Below are positions 1-6,089 of a stretch of 6,233 nt of DNA, piece by piece (position 1 is the stretch's first letter; every line of letters begins with the position of its first letter). The notes beneath the pieces were generated by a model. It was not told the DNA's origin and did no database searches. It saw only the letters and a list, made by a program, of their open reading frames with translations. Position numbers and translations under genes: made by a program. Source of the stretch: Puniceicoccales bacterium (GTDB taxonomy: Bacteria > Verrucomicrobiota > Verrucomicrobiia > Opitutales > JAIRKQ01); contig JAISXS010000059.1 of NCBI GenBank assembly GCA_031270385.1, forward strand, positions 1-6,233. Direction: 5' to 3'.

Positions 1-118
1 CACCAATCGCGACGTCTCCTTCCTCTTTTAGTGCCTCGATTGCCCCGAGTGTCCTGAGAAGAGCAACACTGCCTCCGGCGGAAATTCCTTCTTCGACGGC
101 AGCGCGAGTAGCGTGGAG
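1..118 (-). pseudogene. groEL: GroEL (60 kDa chaperonin) internal fragment, truncated at its upstream side
   Basis: Read on the minus strand, 118 down to 1 is open and encodes the GroEL segment LHATRAAVEEGI, then SAGGSVALLR, then a variable stretch ending DVAIG. This matches the region around residues 400-438 of E. coli GroEL, where the intermediate domain returns to the equatorial domain; GG(G/S)VALLR is a chaperonin hallmark. GroEL is the ATP-driven cytoplasmic folding chamber. The expected preceding residues (VEDA) are absent: beyond 118 the sequence changes at once to transposase-like DNA, so the N-terminal roughly 400 residues are missing here. The reading frame continues off the left edge, so the length of the remaining 3' part is unknown. 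Codons are intact, suggesting recent truncation, or a duplicated copy with a full groEL elsewhere. Identification is good; pseudogene status is inferred from the abrupt junction. Confidence 0.8.
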
Positions 119-205
119 ACTAGGATTTTAGCGAGCAGCCGGCGGCCTAGATTGCCTTCCACGTCCTGGGACGATTACGAAAGGCGGCGTTGTCCATAAC
201 GACTA
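119..205 (-). pseudogene. IS630-family transposase internal remnant with stop codons
   Basis: Read from 205 downward on the minus strand, the frame gives IVVMDNAAF, then RNRPRTWKAI, a TAG stop, AAGCSL, and a second TAG close to the GroEL junction. VVMDNAAFH is the region around the second catalytic Asp of IS630/Tc1-mariner DDE transposases, and the (I)EAAGCSL stretch matches the start of the transposase at the right edge of this window almost base for base. There the codon is GAG (Glu) where this copy has TAG, so this is a point-mutation nonsense codon in a dead copy. The C-terminal catalytic block (PPYSPDLNPIEKFW) and all N-terminal coding DNA are absent. It is sandwiched between the GroEL fragment and the MITE-like element. 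Confidence 0.75.
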
Positions 206-230
206 TAGTAATCTTACCTGAGAAGAGCAT
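202..230. repeat. Left terminal inverted repeat of the MITE-like element
   Basis: This 29 bp arm shares 25 of 29 positions with the IS end at 6061-6089 in the same orientation. The interior of the element lies to its right. The differences are scattered substitutions, consistent with divergence from a common terminal repeat. Confidence 0.7.
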
Positions 231-309
231 ATTGTTTTTCCATACAAGCATGAACTTTCCGTTGGTGCGTCGTTGCACTGGAATGCTTTTGTCAAGTAGG
301 ACAATTATA
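204..309. mobile_element. MITE-like element with IS630-type terminal inverted repeats
   Basis: The bases 202-230 and the reverse complement of 283-311 are alike at 21 of 29 positions, and each is alike at 25 of 29 positions to the terminal sequence of the IS at 6061-6089. The arms start with ACTATAGT-type sequence and end in AGCAT. TA dinucleotides sit at both outer ends (204-205 and 308-309), as expected for IS630/Tc1-mariner insertion into TA with duplication. Only about 50 bp lie between the arms, with no coding capacity, so this would be a non-autonomous derivative mobilised in trans. Alternatives are a collapsed IS or two solo ends brought together by deletion. The right end lies 8 bp beyond the stop codon of the methyltransferase gene, so transcripts leaving that operon would run into the inverted repeat. 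Confidence 0.65.
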
Positions 310-311
310 AT
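283..311. repeat. Right terminal inverted repeat of the MITE-like element
   Basis: The reverse complement of this 29 bp arm matches the IS end at 6061-6089 at 25 of 29 positions, including an uninterrupted run CTACTTGA broken only by flanking substitutions. It faces away from the left arm and abuts the end of the methyltransferase gene. Confidence 0.7.
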
Positions 312-316
312 CATTA

Positions 317-1135
317 TCAATTTTTGCCATTGTTGCTAATTTTTTGTCGAAGAACTTCATACATTACCACGACAGCTGCATCGTTGACATTTAGCGAATC
401 GCAGGTTCCCATTTGAGGCAATGAAATTTTCACAATGTCATCATTTCCGAGCCAAAAGTTCGACAATCCGCTACGTTCCGATCCGACGGCAATGGCAATT
501 TTTCCCGTGAAATTTTCGTTGAAATAAGTATCTTCCGTCGACGGCGTTGTTGCAAAGATTTTGACAGAATTTTCTTTCAAGAATGATAGTGTTTCTCTAT
601 TTCCCGTAACAGCGATGGGTAGGCTGAAAACTGCTCCCTGGGATGTGCGGACGACATTCGGGTTGAAAATATCGGTAATCGGATCGCATAAGACCAGTGC
701 GCGTGCTCCCGCTGACTCGGCAGCCCGCATGAGGGCACCAAGGTTACCTGCCTTTTCTATTCCTTCCGCTATCAAAATCAGTGCGTCGTTTGTTAATTTT
801 ATACCAGCCAATTCGGTTTCCCAAAAATTTGCCAGTCCAATTAGGCCATCACAATTTTCACGGTTACTAATTTTTTCGAAAATGTTGTCGTTGACCTCGC
901 AGATCGGAATGTTCTTGCTAGCCACTAGGTTAAGGACGAAGCGCTGAGAATCGTCGCGGAAAAATTTTTCACAGAAAAAAATTTCTTCAAACGATACATC
1001 ACCGTGCAAAGCACTGGATAACTCCCTTGTGCCTTCAACTGTAAACATTCTGTATCGATTTCTCTTTCCGCGGTCACGTAGTTTGCAAAGAAATTTCACG
1101 TTCTCATTTCTTTTGCTTGTAATTATTCTTGCCAT
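317..1135 (-). CDS. TrmH/SpoU-family RNA 2'-O-ribose methyltransferase
   Basis: A 272-residue protein of normal length for the family. It transfers a methyl group from S-adenosylmethionine to a ribose 2'-OH of tRNA or rRNA in the cytoplasm. Residues about 1-105 form the SpoU substrate-binding domain (ITSKRNENVKFL, then FTVEGTREL). Residues about 117-265 form the trefoil-knot SPOUT catalytic domain, with all three motifs: motif I AEGIEKAGNLGALMRAAE (about 123-140, with N131 and R137), motif II AVGSERSGLS (216-225) and motif III ISLPQMG followed by DSLNVNDAA (about 237-254). The exact target nucleotide cannot be told from sequence, so no TrmH/RlmB/TsnR symbol is assigned. The ATG lies 5 nt after the waaA stop codon with only a weak AGG as ribosome site, so translation is probably coupled. 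It is the last gene of the apparent dnaN-waaA operon. Confidence 0.93.
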   Translation of the reverse strand: MARIITSKRNENVKFLCKLRDRGKRNRYRMFTVEGTRELSSALHGDVSFEEIFFCEKFFRDDSQRFVLNLVASKNIPICEVNDNIFEKISNRENCDGLIGLANFWETELAGIKLTNDALILIAEGIEKAGNLGALMRAAESAGARALVLCDPITDIFNPNVVRTSQGAVFSLPIAVTGNRETLSFLKENSVKIFATTPSTEDTYFNENFTGKIAIAVGSERSGLSNFWLGNDDIVKISLPQMGTCDSLNVNDAAVVVMYEVLRQKISNNGKN

Positions 1136-1140
1136 TATAC

Positions 1141-2436
1141 CTATTTTTTCGCAAACGCAATTTCCCTAATTTTTTTGTGAGTAAATTCCGATGCTCCACA
1201 GTTGTTTTTATGCCATTCTTTCAAATTTTTGGAAAAATTTTGTCGTCTGATATCATCCCGTGCCAAAACAGCTATGGCAGAAATAGCAGTTGCTGCGTCT
1301 CTAACTTTCACCACGCATTTGCTCCGTTCTAGGGATAGGCAAATATCCAGGAAATTTGACATTCTGTTGCCGTAGAGAATTGGAACGCCGCAGCAAGCGG
1401 CATCCAACGGCGATTGTCCTCCGTCATTTGGCGACAAACTTTTGCCAATGAAAGCTATTGTCGCTATTGATGTTAGCGTTTGCAATTCCCCGGTTGTATC
1501 GGCCAGGCAAATATCTACTTCCCCAGGGGCATCCCCATTCGATCGCTGATGCCATTTGAATTTCGATGCCTGGAGAATTCCGGCAATTTTATCGCGTCTC
1601 TCGGAGTGGCGTGGAACGAGCAACAATTTCCATCGCTTGTCAATCGTTTTGCATTTTTTCAGTGCTCTTAGGAGCATATCTTCTTCCCCCGGCCACGTCG
1701 ATGATCCGAGTAGTATGGGATCGCCCTTCCAAAATCCAAGTGCATCGCGCAATTTCGATTCTTCATCTTCTGACAGCTTTTTCACCTCGTTGTCAAATTT
1801 AATATTGCCAGAAATTCTTATGCGATGGTGTGGAATTCCGAGTTCCCTGCAACGATCCGCTGATATTTGGTCCGACGAGAGGACATAGGAAATTTTTTCC
1901 AAAATTGGTGCAGCAAAATTCTTAAAAAATTTGTAGCGCGGAAGCGTTTTGTCGGATATTCTCGCGTTTATGAGGATTACCGGGATTTCTCGCATGCTTG
2001 CCTGCCAGATATGTTCTGGCCAAATCTCGCTCTCCATCAAAATTGCAACGTGGGGGAAAATCCTATTCCATGCTAGTCGACTGAACGGCCAAAAATCAAA
2101 TGGAAATAATCCGATGAAAATGGTCTTGCTCGCGTACAATTTCCGTGCCAGTTCGTACGCCGTGCTCGTTGTTGTCGTCAGGACGATTTCGTACAACCCG
2201 GAATCGGACAACAAGTCGATTAATTTGCCGATGGCCTTGATTTCACCGACGCTGACGGCTTGTATCCATAATCTTCGTTTGCCAATCTTTCTCTTTGGCA
2301 GCTTTTTGAACATCCCAAAGCGGAATTTGAAATCCTTGGCGTAACCACCACGCCGCCACATGCGAAAAGCGTAATACGGTATCGCAAGAACGAAAATCGG
2401 AAAAAACAGAAGCCTGTATAGAAAAATTGTAAACAT
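1141..2436 (-). CDS. waaA: 3-deoxy-D-manno-octulosonic acid (Kdo) transferase
   Basis: This inner-membrane GT-B enzyme transfers Kdo from CMP-Kdo to lipid A precursor, the first core step of lipopolysaccharide synthesis. With the ATG at 2436 it has 431 residues, the usual size. A hydrophobic N-terminal anchor spans about residues 6-24, followed by a basic RRGGY segment. Family motifs follow in order: WIQAVSVGE with the presumed catalytic-base Glu at 65, TTTTSTAYE, ESEIWP (135-140), LINARISDKT (155-164), GNIKFD (210-215), LLLVPRHSER (about 272-281), DTTGEL, and GGQSPLDAACCGVPILYG (339-356). The last replaces the more usual GGHNPLE. A TTG at 2454, directly abutting the dnaN stop codon, would add six residues (437 in all). 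I prefer the ATG because MFTIFLYRLL begins like family members, but neither start has a good ribosome site. The protein shows the cell makes LPS. Its place between dnaN and a methyltransferase gene suggests co-transcription only. Confidence 0.95.
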   Translation of the reverse strand: MFTIFLYRLLFFPIFVLAIPYYAFRMWRRGGYAKDFKFRFGMFKKLPKRKIGKRRLWIQAVSVGEIKAIGKLIDLLSDSGLYEIVLTTTTSTAYELARKLYASKTIFIGLFPFDFWPFSRLAWNRIFPHVAILMESEIWPEHIWQASMREIPVILINARISDKTLPRYKFFKNFAAPILEKISYVLSSDQISADRCRELGIPHHRIRISGNIKFDNEVKKLSEDEESKLRDALGFWKGDPILLGSSTWPGEEDMLLRALKKCKTIDKRWKLLLVPRHSERRDKIAGILQASKFKWHQRSNGDAPGEVDICLADTTGELQTLTSIATIAFIGKSLSPNDGGQSPLDAACCGVPILYGNRMSNFLDICLSLERSKCVVKVRDAATAISAIAVLARDDIRRQNFSKNLKEWHKNNCGASEFTHKKIREIAFAKK

Positions 2437-2454
2437 AGATAAGATTTTTTTCAA

Positions 2455-3579
2455 TTACCCCATCCGAAGCGGCATGACAACGTACAGGAAATTCTCCAGC
2501 GTCTTGAAAACACCAGCACTCAATTCATCTTTGAATTCAAAAAACACTTCGTCTTGGGTCAAAACTTTCAATGGATCGCAAATAAAAATATAGTTAAATG
2601 CTATCTCCACGGGCGTACCTTCGTAAACAATAGCAATCTTTTCGTGAGCTGATCCGTACTCCTGACTTTCAGCTGAGACTTCCAGCGCATTGTTTTCGAA
2701 ACGAAATTTTACCAAATTTTTTTGATCATTGGCGACAATTGCTACGCGCTGCACGCATTCCAGCATCAACTGCCTGTCGATTTTTACGCGATTTTCCGCG
2801 ACCTTGGGGACAATTTGGCGAAAATTTGGGTAATTCCCCTCGACGACCTTTGAAACAATTCTTATGTCTCCCGTCAATCCGTCTTTGTCCTCTTTTCCCA
2901 CCGAAATCAAGAAAACTATTTGCCGTTCATCGAAGGAAAATGAAACATCACTACCGCGTCCTAGCGATCTTTCGACCTCACGAATCGTTTTGCTCGGAAC
3001 AATTACACCATTTTCGCCATCCATACTATCATCAATTGCCTGCGATGCTAGACTGAGGCGACGACCATCGGTAGCCGCAAACGTCAATTTTCCAGGCTCG
3101 AAGCAAAAATACACGCTATTGAGAATGTAGCGATTGTCATCGCTGGATTGCGCAAAGGAAACACTCTTGAGCATTTTCGCCATATCCGATTGCTGTAACT
3201 TCATGCTCTTTGCCATGGCTGGCTCGGTGGTCCCTGGAAAATCGGATGCCGCCAACCCCATGATTTGAAAATTCGAACGGCCGGAGGAAATGTAAATTTT
3301 TGTACCGTCCAATTCCAAAGATACAGTGCCGCCGGGAAGCGATCGCACTATCGCAGCCAATTTTTTCGCTGGTAGAGTAATTTTGCCACCGATTTCTATA
3401 CTAGCCTTAACCTTGCAGTTTATGGAAATGTCCAGGTTCGTTGTCGTAATTTTTATATCCCCATCTCCGCTTTCCAGCAGGACGTTGTTTAAAATCGGCA
3501 TGATTGGTCGCTGTTCGACAATGCTAAGTACCTGCTGTAACCCACTCGCGAACGCAGACTTCTCTATGGAAAATTTCAT
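2455..3579 (-). CDS. dnaN: DNA polymerase III beta subunit (sliding clamp)
   Basis: A 374-residue protein, close to the usual 366 or so. Its dimeric ring encircles DNA and tethers polymerase III, ligase, MutS and other partners. The three clamp domains fall at about 1-120, 125-253 and 254-374. Recognisable landmarks are MKFSIEKSAF and LQQVLSIVEQRPIMPIL at the start, LPAKKL (69-74), SGRSNFQIMGLAASDFP (99-115), FAATDGRRLSL (167-177), VEGNYPNFRQIVP (246-258), FNYIFICDPLKVL (328-340) and the C-terminus YVVMPLRMG, equivalent to the usual YVIMPMRL with one extra residue. A short charged insertion (about 229-238) lies in the second domain compared with E. coli. The ATG at 3579 is supported by the conserved MKF N-terminus. 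It is the first gene of the minus-strand cluster. No dnaA or recF adjoins it, unlike the common dnaA-dnaN-recF arrangement. Confidence 0.98.
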   Translation of the reverse strand: MKFSIEKSAFASGLQQVLSIVEQRPIMPILNNVLLESGDGDIKITTTNLDISINCKVKASIEIGGKITLPAKKLAAIVRSLPGGTVSLELDGTKIYISSGRSNFQIMGLAASDFPGTTEPAMAKSMKLQQSDMAKMLKSVSFAQSSDDNRYILNSVYFCFEPGKLTFAATDGRRLSLASQAIDDSMDGENGVIVPSKTIREVERSLGRGSDVSFSFDERQIVFLISVGKEDKDGLTGDIRIVSKVVEGNYPNFRQIVPKVAENRVKIDRQLMLECVQRVAIVANDQKNLVKFRFENNALEVSAESQEYGSAHEKIAIVYEGTPVEIAFNYIFICDPLKVLTQDEVFFEFKDELSAGVFKTLENFLYVVMPLRMG

Positions 3580-3683
3580 AACAAGCCCAGAAAAAGGACT
3601 CCATGTCTTGTTATTTTTTTATGGCAAAATGACAAGCCGACATTTCACTGCATGGCAGATTATTTATCGAAATTGTGGGAAAA
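3580..3683. promoter_or_regulatory. Divergent dnaN / ligA intergenic region with candidate dnaN promoter
   Basis: This 104 bp gap must hold the leftward promoter for dnaN-waaA-methyltransferase and probably the rightward one for ligA. For the minus strand, TTGTCA (complement of 3629-3634) is followed after 16 nt by TAACAA, a modest -35/-10 pair. The same stretch has an inverted repeat, CTTGTTA (3607-3613) and TGACAAG (3629-3635), spaced by 15 AT-rich bases, which could be an operator or simply reflect promoter bases. A convincing ligA promoter is not visible. No strong Shine-Dalgarno sequence precedes dnaN. All calls here are by eye. Confidence 0.35.
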
Positions 3684-5717
3684 ATGTGTTCGCAAGCTGA
3701 TATCCGCCCATTGGAGTCGAAATACAGAAGGCTTTTGGAGGAAATAGATCTGCATGATCGCCTGTATTATAAGGAAAATAGGCCAAGGATTTCGGATTTC
3801 GAGTACGACTGTTTAAAGTCGGAGGCCGGAAGGCTTGAGAAGATTTTAGCTGCCAATGCCAAGGAGATTCAGAAAATTTCCATTGGCGATGATCGAGTAT
3901 CCGGATTCGAGCAGGCTACACACCCATCACCAATGATGAGTCTGGCAAATACGTATTCTCGGGAAGAACTTTTCCAATTCGACAGGCGGACTAGCGCGTT
4001 GCTTGGTGGTCAAAAATTTTCCTACGCCATTGAACCAAAAATTGACGGCATTGCCATAAATCTCGTCTACAGCGGCGGTAAATTTTTTCGTGCGATAACA
4101 CGCGGGAACGGCACAGTCGGCGATGATGTGAGTGCCAACGTCCGGATGATAAGGACTATTCCATTGAAAATTAAAAATTTTGCGGATATCGTTGAGATAC
4201 GTGGTGAAATTTATATGGATGAGCAAACATTTGTCAGGATAAATAGCGAGAGGGAAGAGCGTGGTATGGAACCATTTGCAAATCCCAGGAATCTAGCGGC
4301 TGGTACGATAAAAACTTTCGACGCAACGGAGGTTGGGGGACGGGATTTGAAACTCATTGCCTACGCAATTGTTCATGGTGCACAGGGTATTGTGAATCTT
4401 CAAAGCGATGTGTTGGAATATCTCAAGGAACTGGGATTCCAACCCCAAGAAAGACATTGGGTGGCTAGTGACATAGATTTGGCGTGGCAGTGCGTCGAGG
4501 AATTGGATGCGGTACGTCGCAATTTCACGTATTGGACCGATGGGGCAGTGCTGAAGGTTAACGAATTAGAGCTCCACGGCAAACTCGGGGCAACGGCGAA
4601 GGCTCCTCGCTGGGCAATTGCCTACAAATTTGCCCCTGAGCGCGTGATCACGAAGCTCAATGGCATAATTTTGCAAATTGGTCGCACGGGAGTTGTAACA
4701 CCGGTCGCCGATCTTGAACCTGTGCAACTTTCTGGGACGACTGTTTCCAGAGCGACGCTGCACAATGGCGATGAAATAGCGAAAAAGGACATCCGCATCG
4801 GAGATTACGTCGTCGTAGAAAAAGCTGGCGAAATAATTCCCGCCATTGTTGGTGTTGAAACCACGAGGCGCGCGACCGATTCCGAACCGTTTGTTTTTCC
4901 AGAACTTTGTCCTGCCTGCGGATCGCAATTGATGCGATTGCAAAACGAAACGGCATGGCGATGTCAGAATTCAAATTGTTTGCCGCAGATTTGTGGGCGC
5001 ATAGAGCACTTTGTATCGCGTATGGCGATGGATATCGATGGACTTGGGGCATCGGTAATAGAAAAGTTGGTTGCGCAAAAGAAACTCGATGGTATCGCCG
5101 ACATCTATCGGCTGACATTCGATGATTTGATGATCGTGGAAAAGCTTGGGCAAAAGTCCGCTATGAAAGTTTTACAATCCATAGATAGCAGCAAAAATCG
5201 ACCATTTTGGAGGCTTCTTCACGGCCTAGGAATACTTGGAATCGGCGAACAGACTGCGAAAGTCCTGGCGAAAAAGTTCCCATCGATCGATAGTTTAGTC
5301 CGTGCGACGGTAGATGAATTGAACGCATTGGGTGGTATCGGGGGGAGGTTGTCGGAGGCAATTGTTTTGTTTTTTAAAAAATCGAACAATGCAAGGATGG
5401 TCGAAGACTTGGTAGCGCTTGGTGTTTCTTGCGGAGATAAAAGTTTGGAAAATGGGGGAATGGGAAATAATCAAAAGTTTTTAGGGAAAAATTTTGCCAT
5501 AACCGGAGTTTTGCCGTCCATGGGGCGAGCTGAAGTCACTGGAAAAATCGAACAGCTAGGAGGGCACGTTATGTCAACTGTATCGAAGGGGACGCATATC
5601 CTCATTGCCGGAGAGAATTGTGGTTCGAAAGTGGAAAAGGCTCGGTCCCTGGGCGTGAAAATATGGAGCGCAGACGATTTTTTTAAAAATTTAGCAGATA
5701 CAGGCGGTAGAAGCTGA
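3684..5717 (+). CDS. ligA: NAD-dependent DNA ligase
   Basis: LigA seals 3'-OH/5'-phosphate nicks using NAD+ in Okazaki fragment joining and repair. From the ATG at 3684 it has 677 residues, full length for the family. Domain Ia is marked by YYKENRPRISDFEYD. The adenylation domain carries KIDG with the AMP-accepting Lys at about 119, RGE (Glu about 175), DGAVLKVN (Lys about 291) and WAIAYKFAP (Lys about 315). An OB fold follows (QIGRTGVVTPVADLEPV, then AGEIIPAI). The zinc finger uses Cys 409, 412, 427 and 432. A helix-hairpin-helix region (about 445-580, DIDGLG, LHGLGILGIGEQTA, ALGGIGGRLSEAI) and a C-terminal BRCT domain (about 599-670) complete it. RGNGTVGDDV stands where RGDGxxGEDV is common. 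A GTG at 3675 would add three residues. ATG is preferred because GGGA sits just before it, though unusually close. It is transcribed away from dnaN and no downstream partner gene follows. Confidence 0.98.
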   Translation: MCSQADIRPLESKYRRLLEEIDLHDRLYYKENRPRISDFEYDCLKSEAGRLEKILAANAKEIQKISIGDDRVSGFEQATHPSPMMSLANTYSREELFQFDRRTSALLGGQKFSYAIEPKIDGIAINLVYSGGKFFRAITRGNGTVGDDVSANVRMIRTIPLKIKNFADIVEIRGEIYMDEQTFVRINSEREERGMEPFANPRNLAAGTIKTFDATEVGGRDLKLIAYAIVHGAQGIVNLQSDVLEYLKELGFQPQERHWVASDIDLAWQCVEELDAVRRNFTYWTDGAVLKVNELELHGKLGATAKAPRWAIAYKFAPERVITKLNGIILQIGRTGVVTPVADLEPVQLSGTTVSRATLHNGDEIAKKDIRIGDYVVVEKAGEIIPAIVGVETTRRATDSEPFVFPELCPACGSQLMRLQNETAWRCQNSNCLPQICGRIEHFVSRMAMDIDGLGASVIEKLVAQKKLDGIADIYRLTFDDLMIVEKLGQKSAMKVLQSIDSSKNRPFWRLLHGLGILGIGEQTAKVLAKKFPSIDSLVRATVDELNALGGIGGRLSEAIVLFFKKSNNARMVEDLVALGVSCGDKSLENGGMGNNQKFLGKNFAITGVLPSMGRAEVTGKIEQLGGHVMSTVSKGTHILIAGENCGSKVEKARSLGVKIWSADDFFKNLADTGGRS

Positions 5718-5847
5718 GCGGCTGTAGTCGGCATGCTCGACAAAGGCATTCTGCCCAACGATGTTTAGCGGAAAATTTCCGGTTTTTATAAACAAACAAC
5801 GTGTCTTTTTCAGGGAAGATGGCTGCACCACTTGAAACAGTCGCCTC
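5718..5847. other. Intergenic gap downstream of ligA
   Basis: There is no credible gene on either strand in these 130 bp. It separates the convergent ends of ligA and the unidentified remnant. The only structure noticed is the small hairpin and T-run at 5769-5787. Confidence 0.6.
5769..5787 (+). terminator. Weak intrinsic terminator candidate for ligA
   Basis: CGGAA and TTCCG (5769-5773 and 5777-5781) form a 5 bp stem with a 3 nt loop, followed by G and five T residues. It lies about 50 bp after the ligA stop codon. The stem is short, so efficiency would be low; this is a candidate only. Confidence 0.35.
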
Positions 5848-6060
5848 CTAATTGTTTGGATACGCTACTTGAGTATCGTGTGAGCTGATCAACACTTTGG
5901 AAGCGAGCAAATACGCAGGGAAAAGCAATTTTGCCATATCTTTAGGATTTGCGACTGGTCCAAATAATTCTGGGACACATTTCTGTCCAAGCTCAAGTAG
6001 ACCCACGTCGGCGTTGTCGAGGTTATCACGAAGGCCTCCCAATGTCAGAGACTTCGTACC
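5848..6060 (-). pseudogene. 3' remnant of an unidentified gene, cut by an IS element
   Basis: Minus-strand codons from 6060 to 5851 are open for 70 residues and end in TAG at 5848-5850. The peptide (GTKSLTLGGLRDNLDNADV, later ELFGPVANPKDMAKLLFP and AYLLASKVLISSHDTQVAY) looks like real protein: balanced composition, an amphipathic or hydrophobic stretch AKLLFPAYLLASKVL, and an ending AYPNN. I do not recognise the family. The frame runs straight into the IS end at 6061 and meets a TAA there. No ATG with a ribosome site exists near the left limit; the only early starts are TTG and an internal ATG. It is therefore most likely the C-terminal part of a gene whose 5' part lay beyond the insertion. 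A short intact gene starting at TTG is less likely. Confidence 0.5.
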
Positions 6061-6089
6061 ACTATAGTTGTCTTACTTGAGAAAAGCAT
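6061..6089. repeat. Terminal repeat of the IS630-family element
   Basis: This 29 bp sequence is found again in the same orientation at 202-230 (25 of 29 positions) and inverted at 283-311 (25 of 29). Its location exactly at the transposase C-terminus, and its recurrence as the arms of the small element at the left, identify it as the terminal inverted repeat. Confidence 0.75.

Noticed and set aside
561..947. Plus-strand open frame opposite the methyltransferase gene
   Set aside because: Its translation is Ser/Ala/Arg-rich without motifs, while the minus strand carries the complete SpoU motifs in the same stretch.
4566..5118. Overlapping minus-strand open frames opposite ligA
   Set aside because: They lie wholly within ligA, have low-complexity or Arg-rich translations and no family motifs, and the ligA frame is unambiguous.
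5716..5745. Hairpin around the GCATGC palindrome just after ligA as a terminator
   Set aside because: The possible stems are only 4 bp and no T-run follows, so the weak hairpin at 5769-5787 is the better candidate.
5848..6042. A 64-codon open frame beginning at TTG as a complete small gene
   Set aside because: There is no ribosome site before the TTG, and the frame stays open to the IS boundary at 6060, which fits a truncated gene better than a self-contained one.
312..6062. Composite transposon carrying the four housekeeping genes
   Set aside because: The cargo is essential core genes, the left element is a small non-coding derivative with a degraded remnant, and both IS bodies lie outside the block. 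Independent insertions explain the layout more simply.
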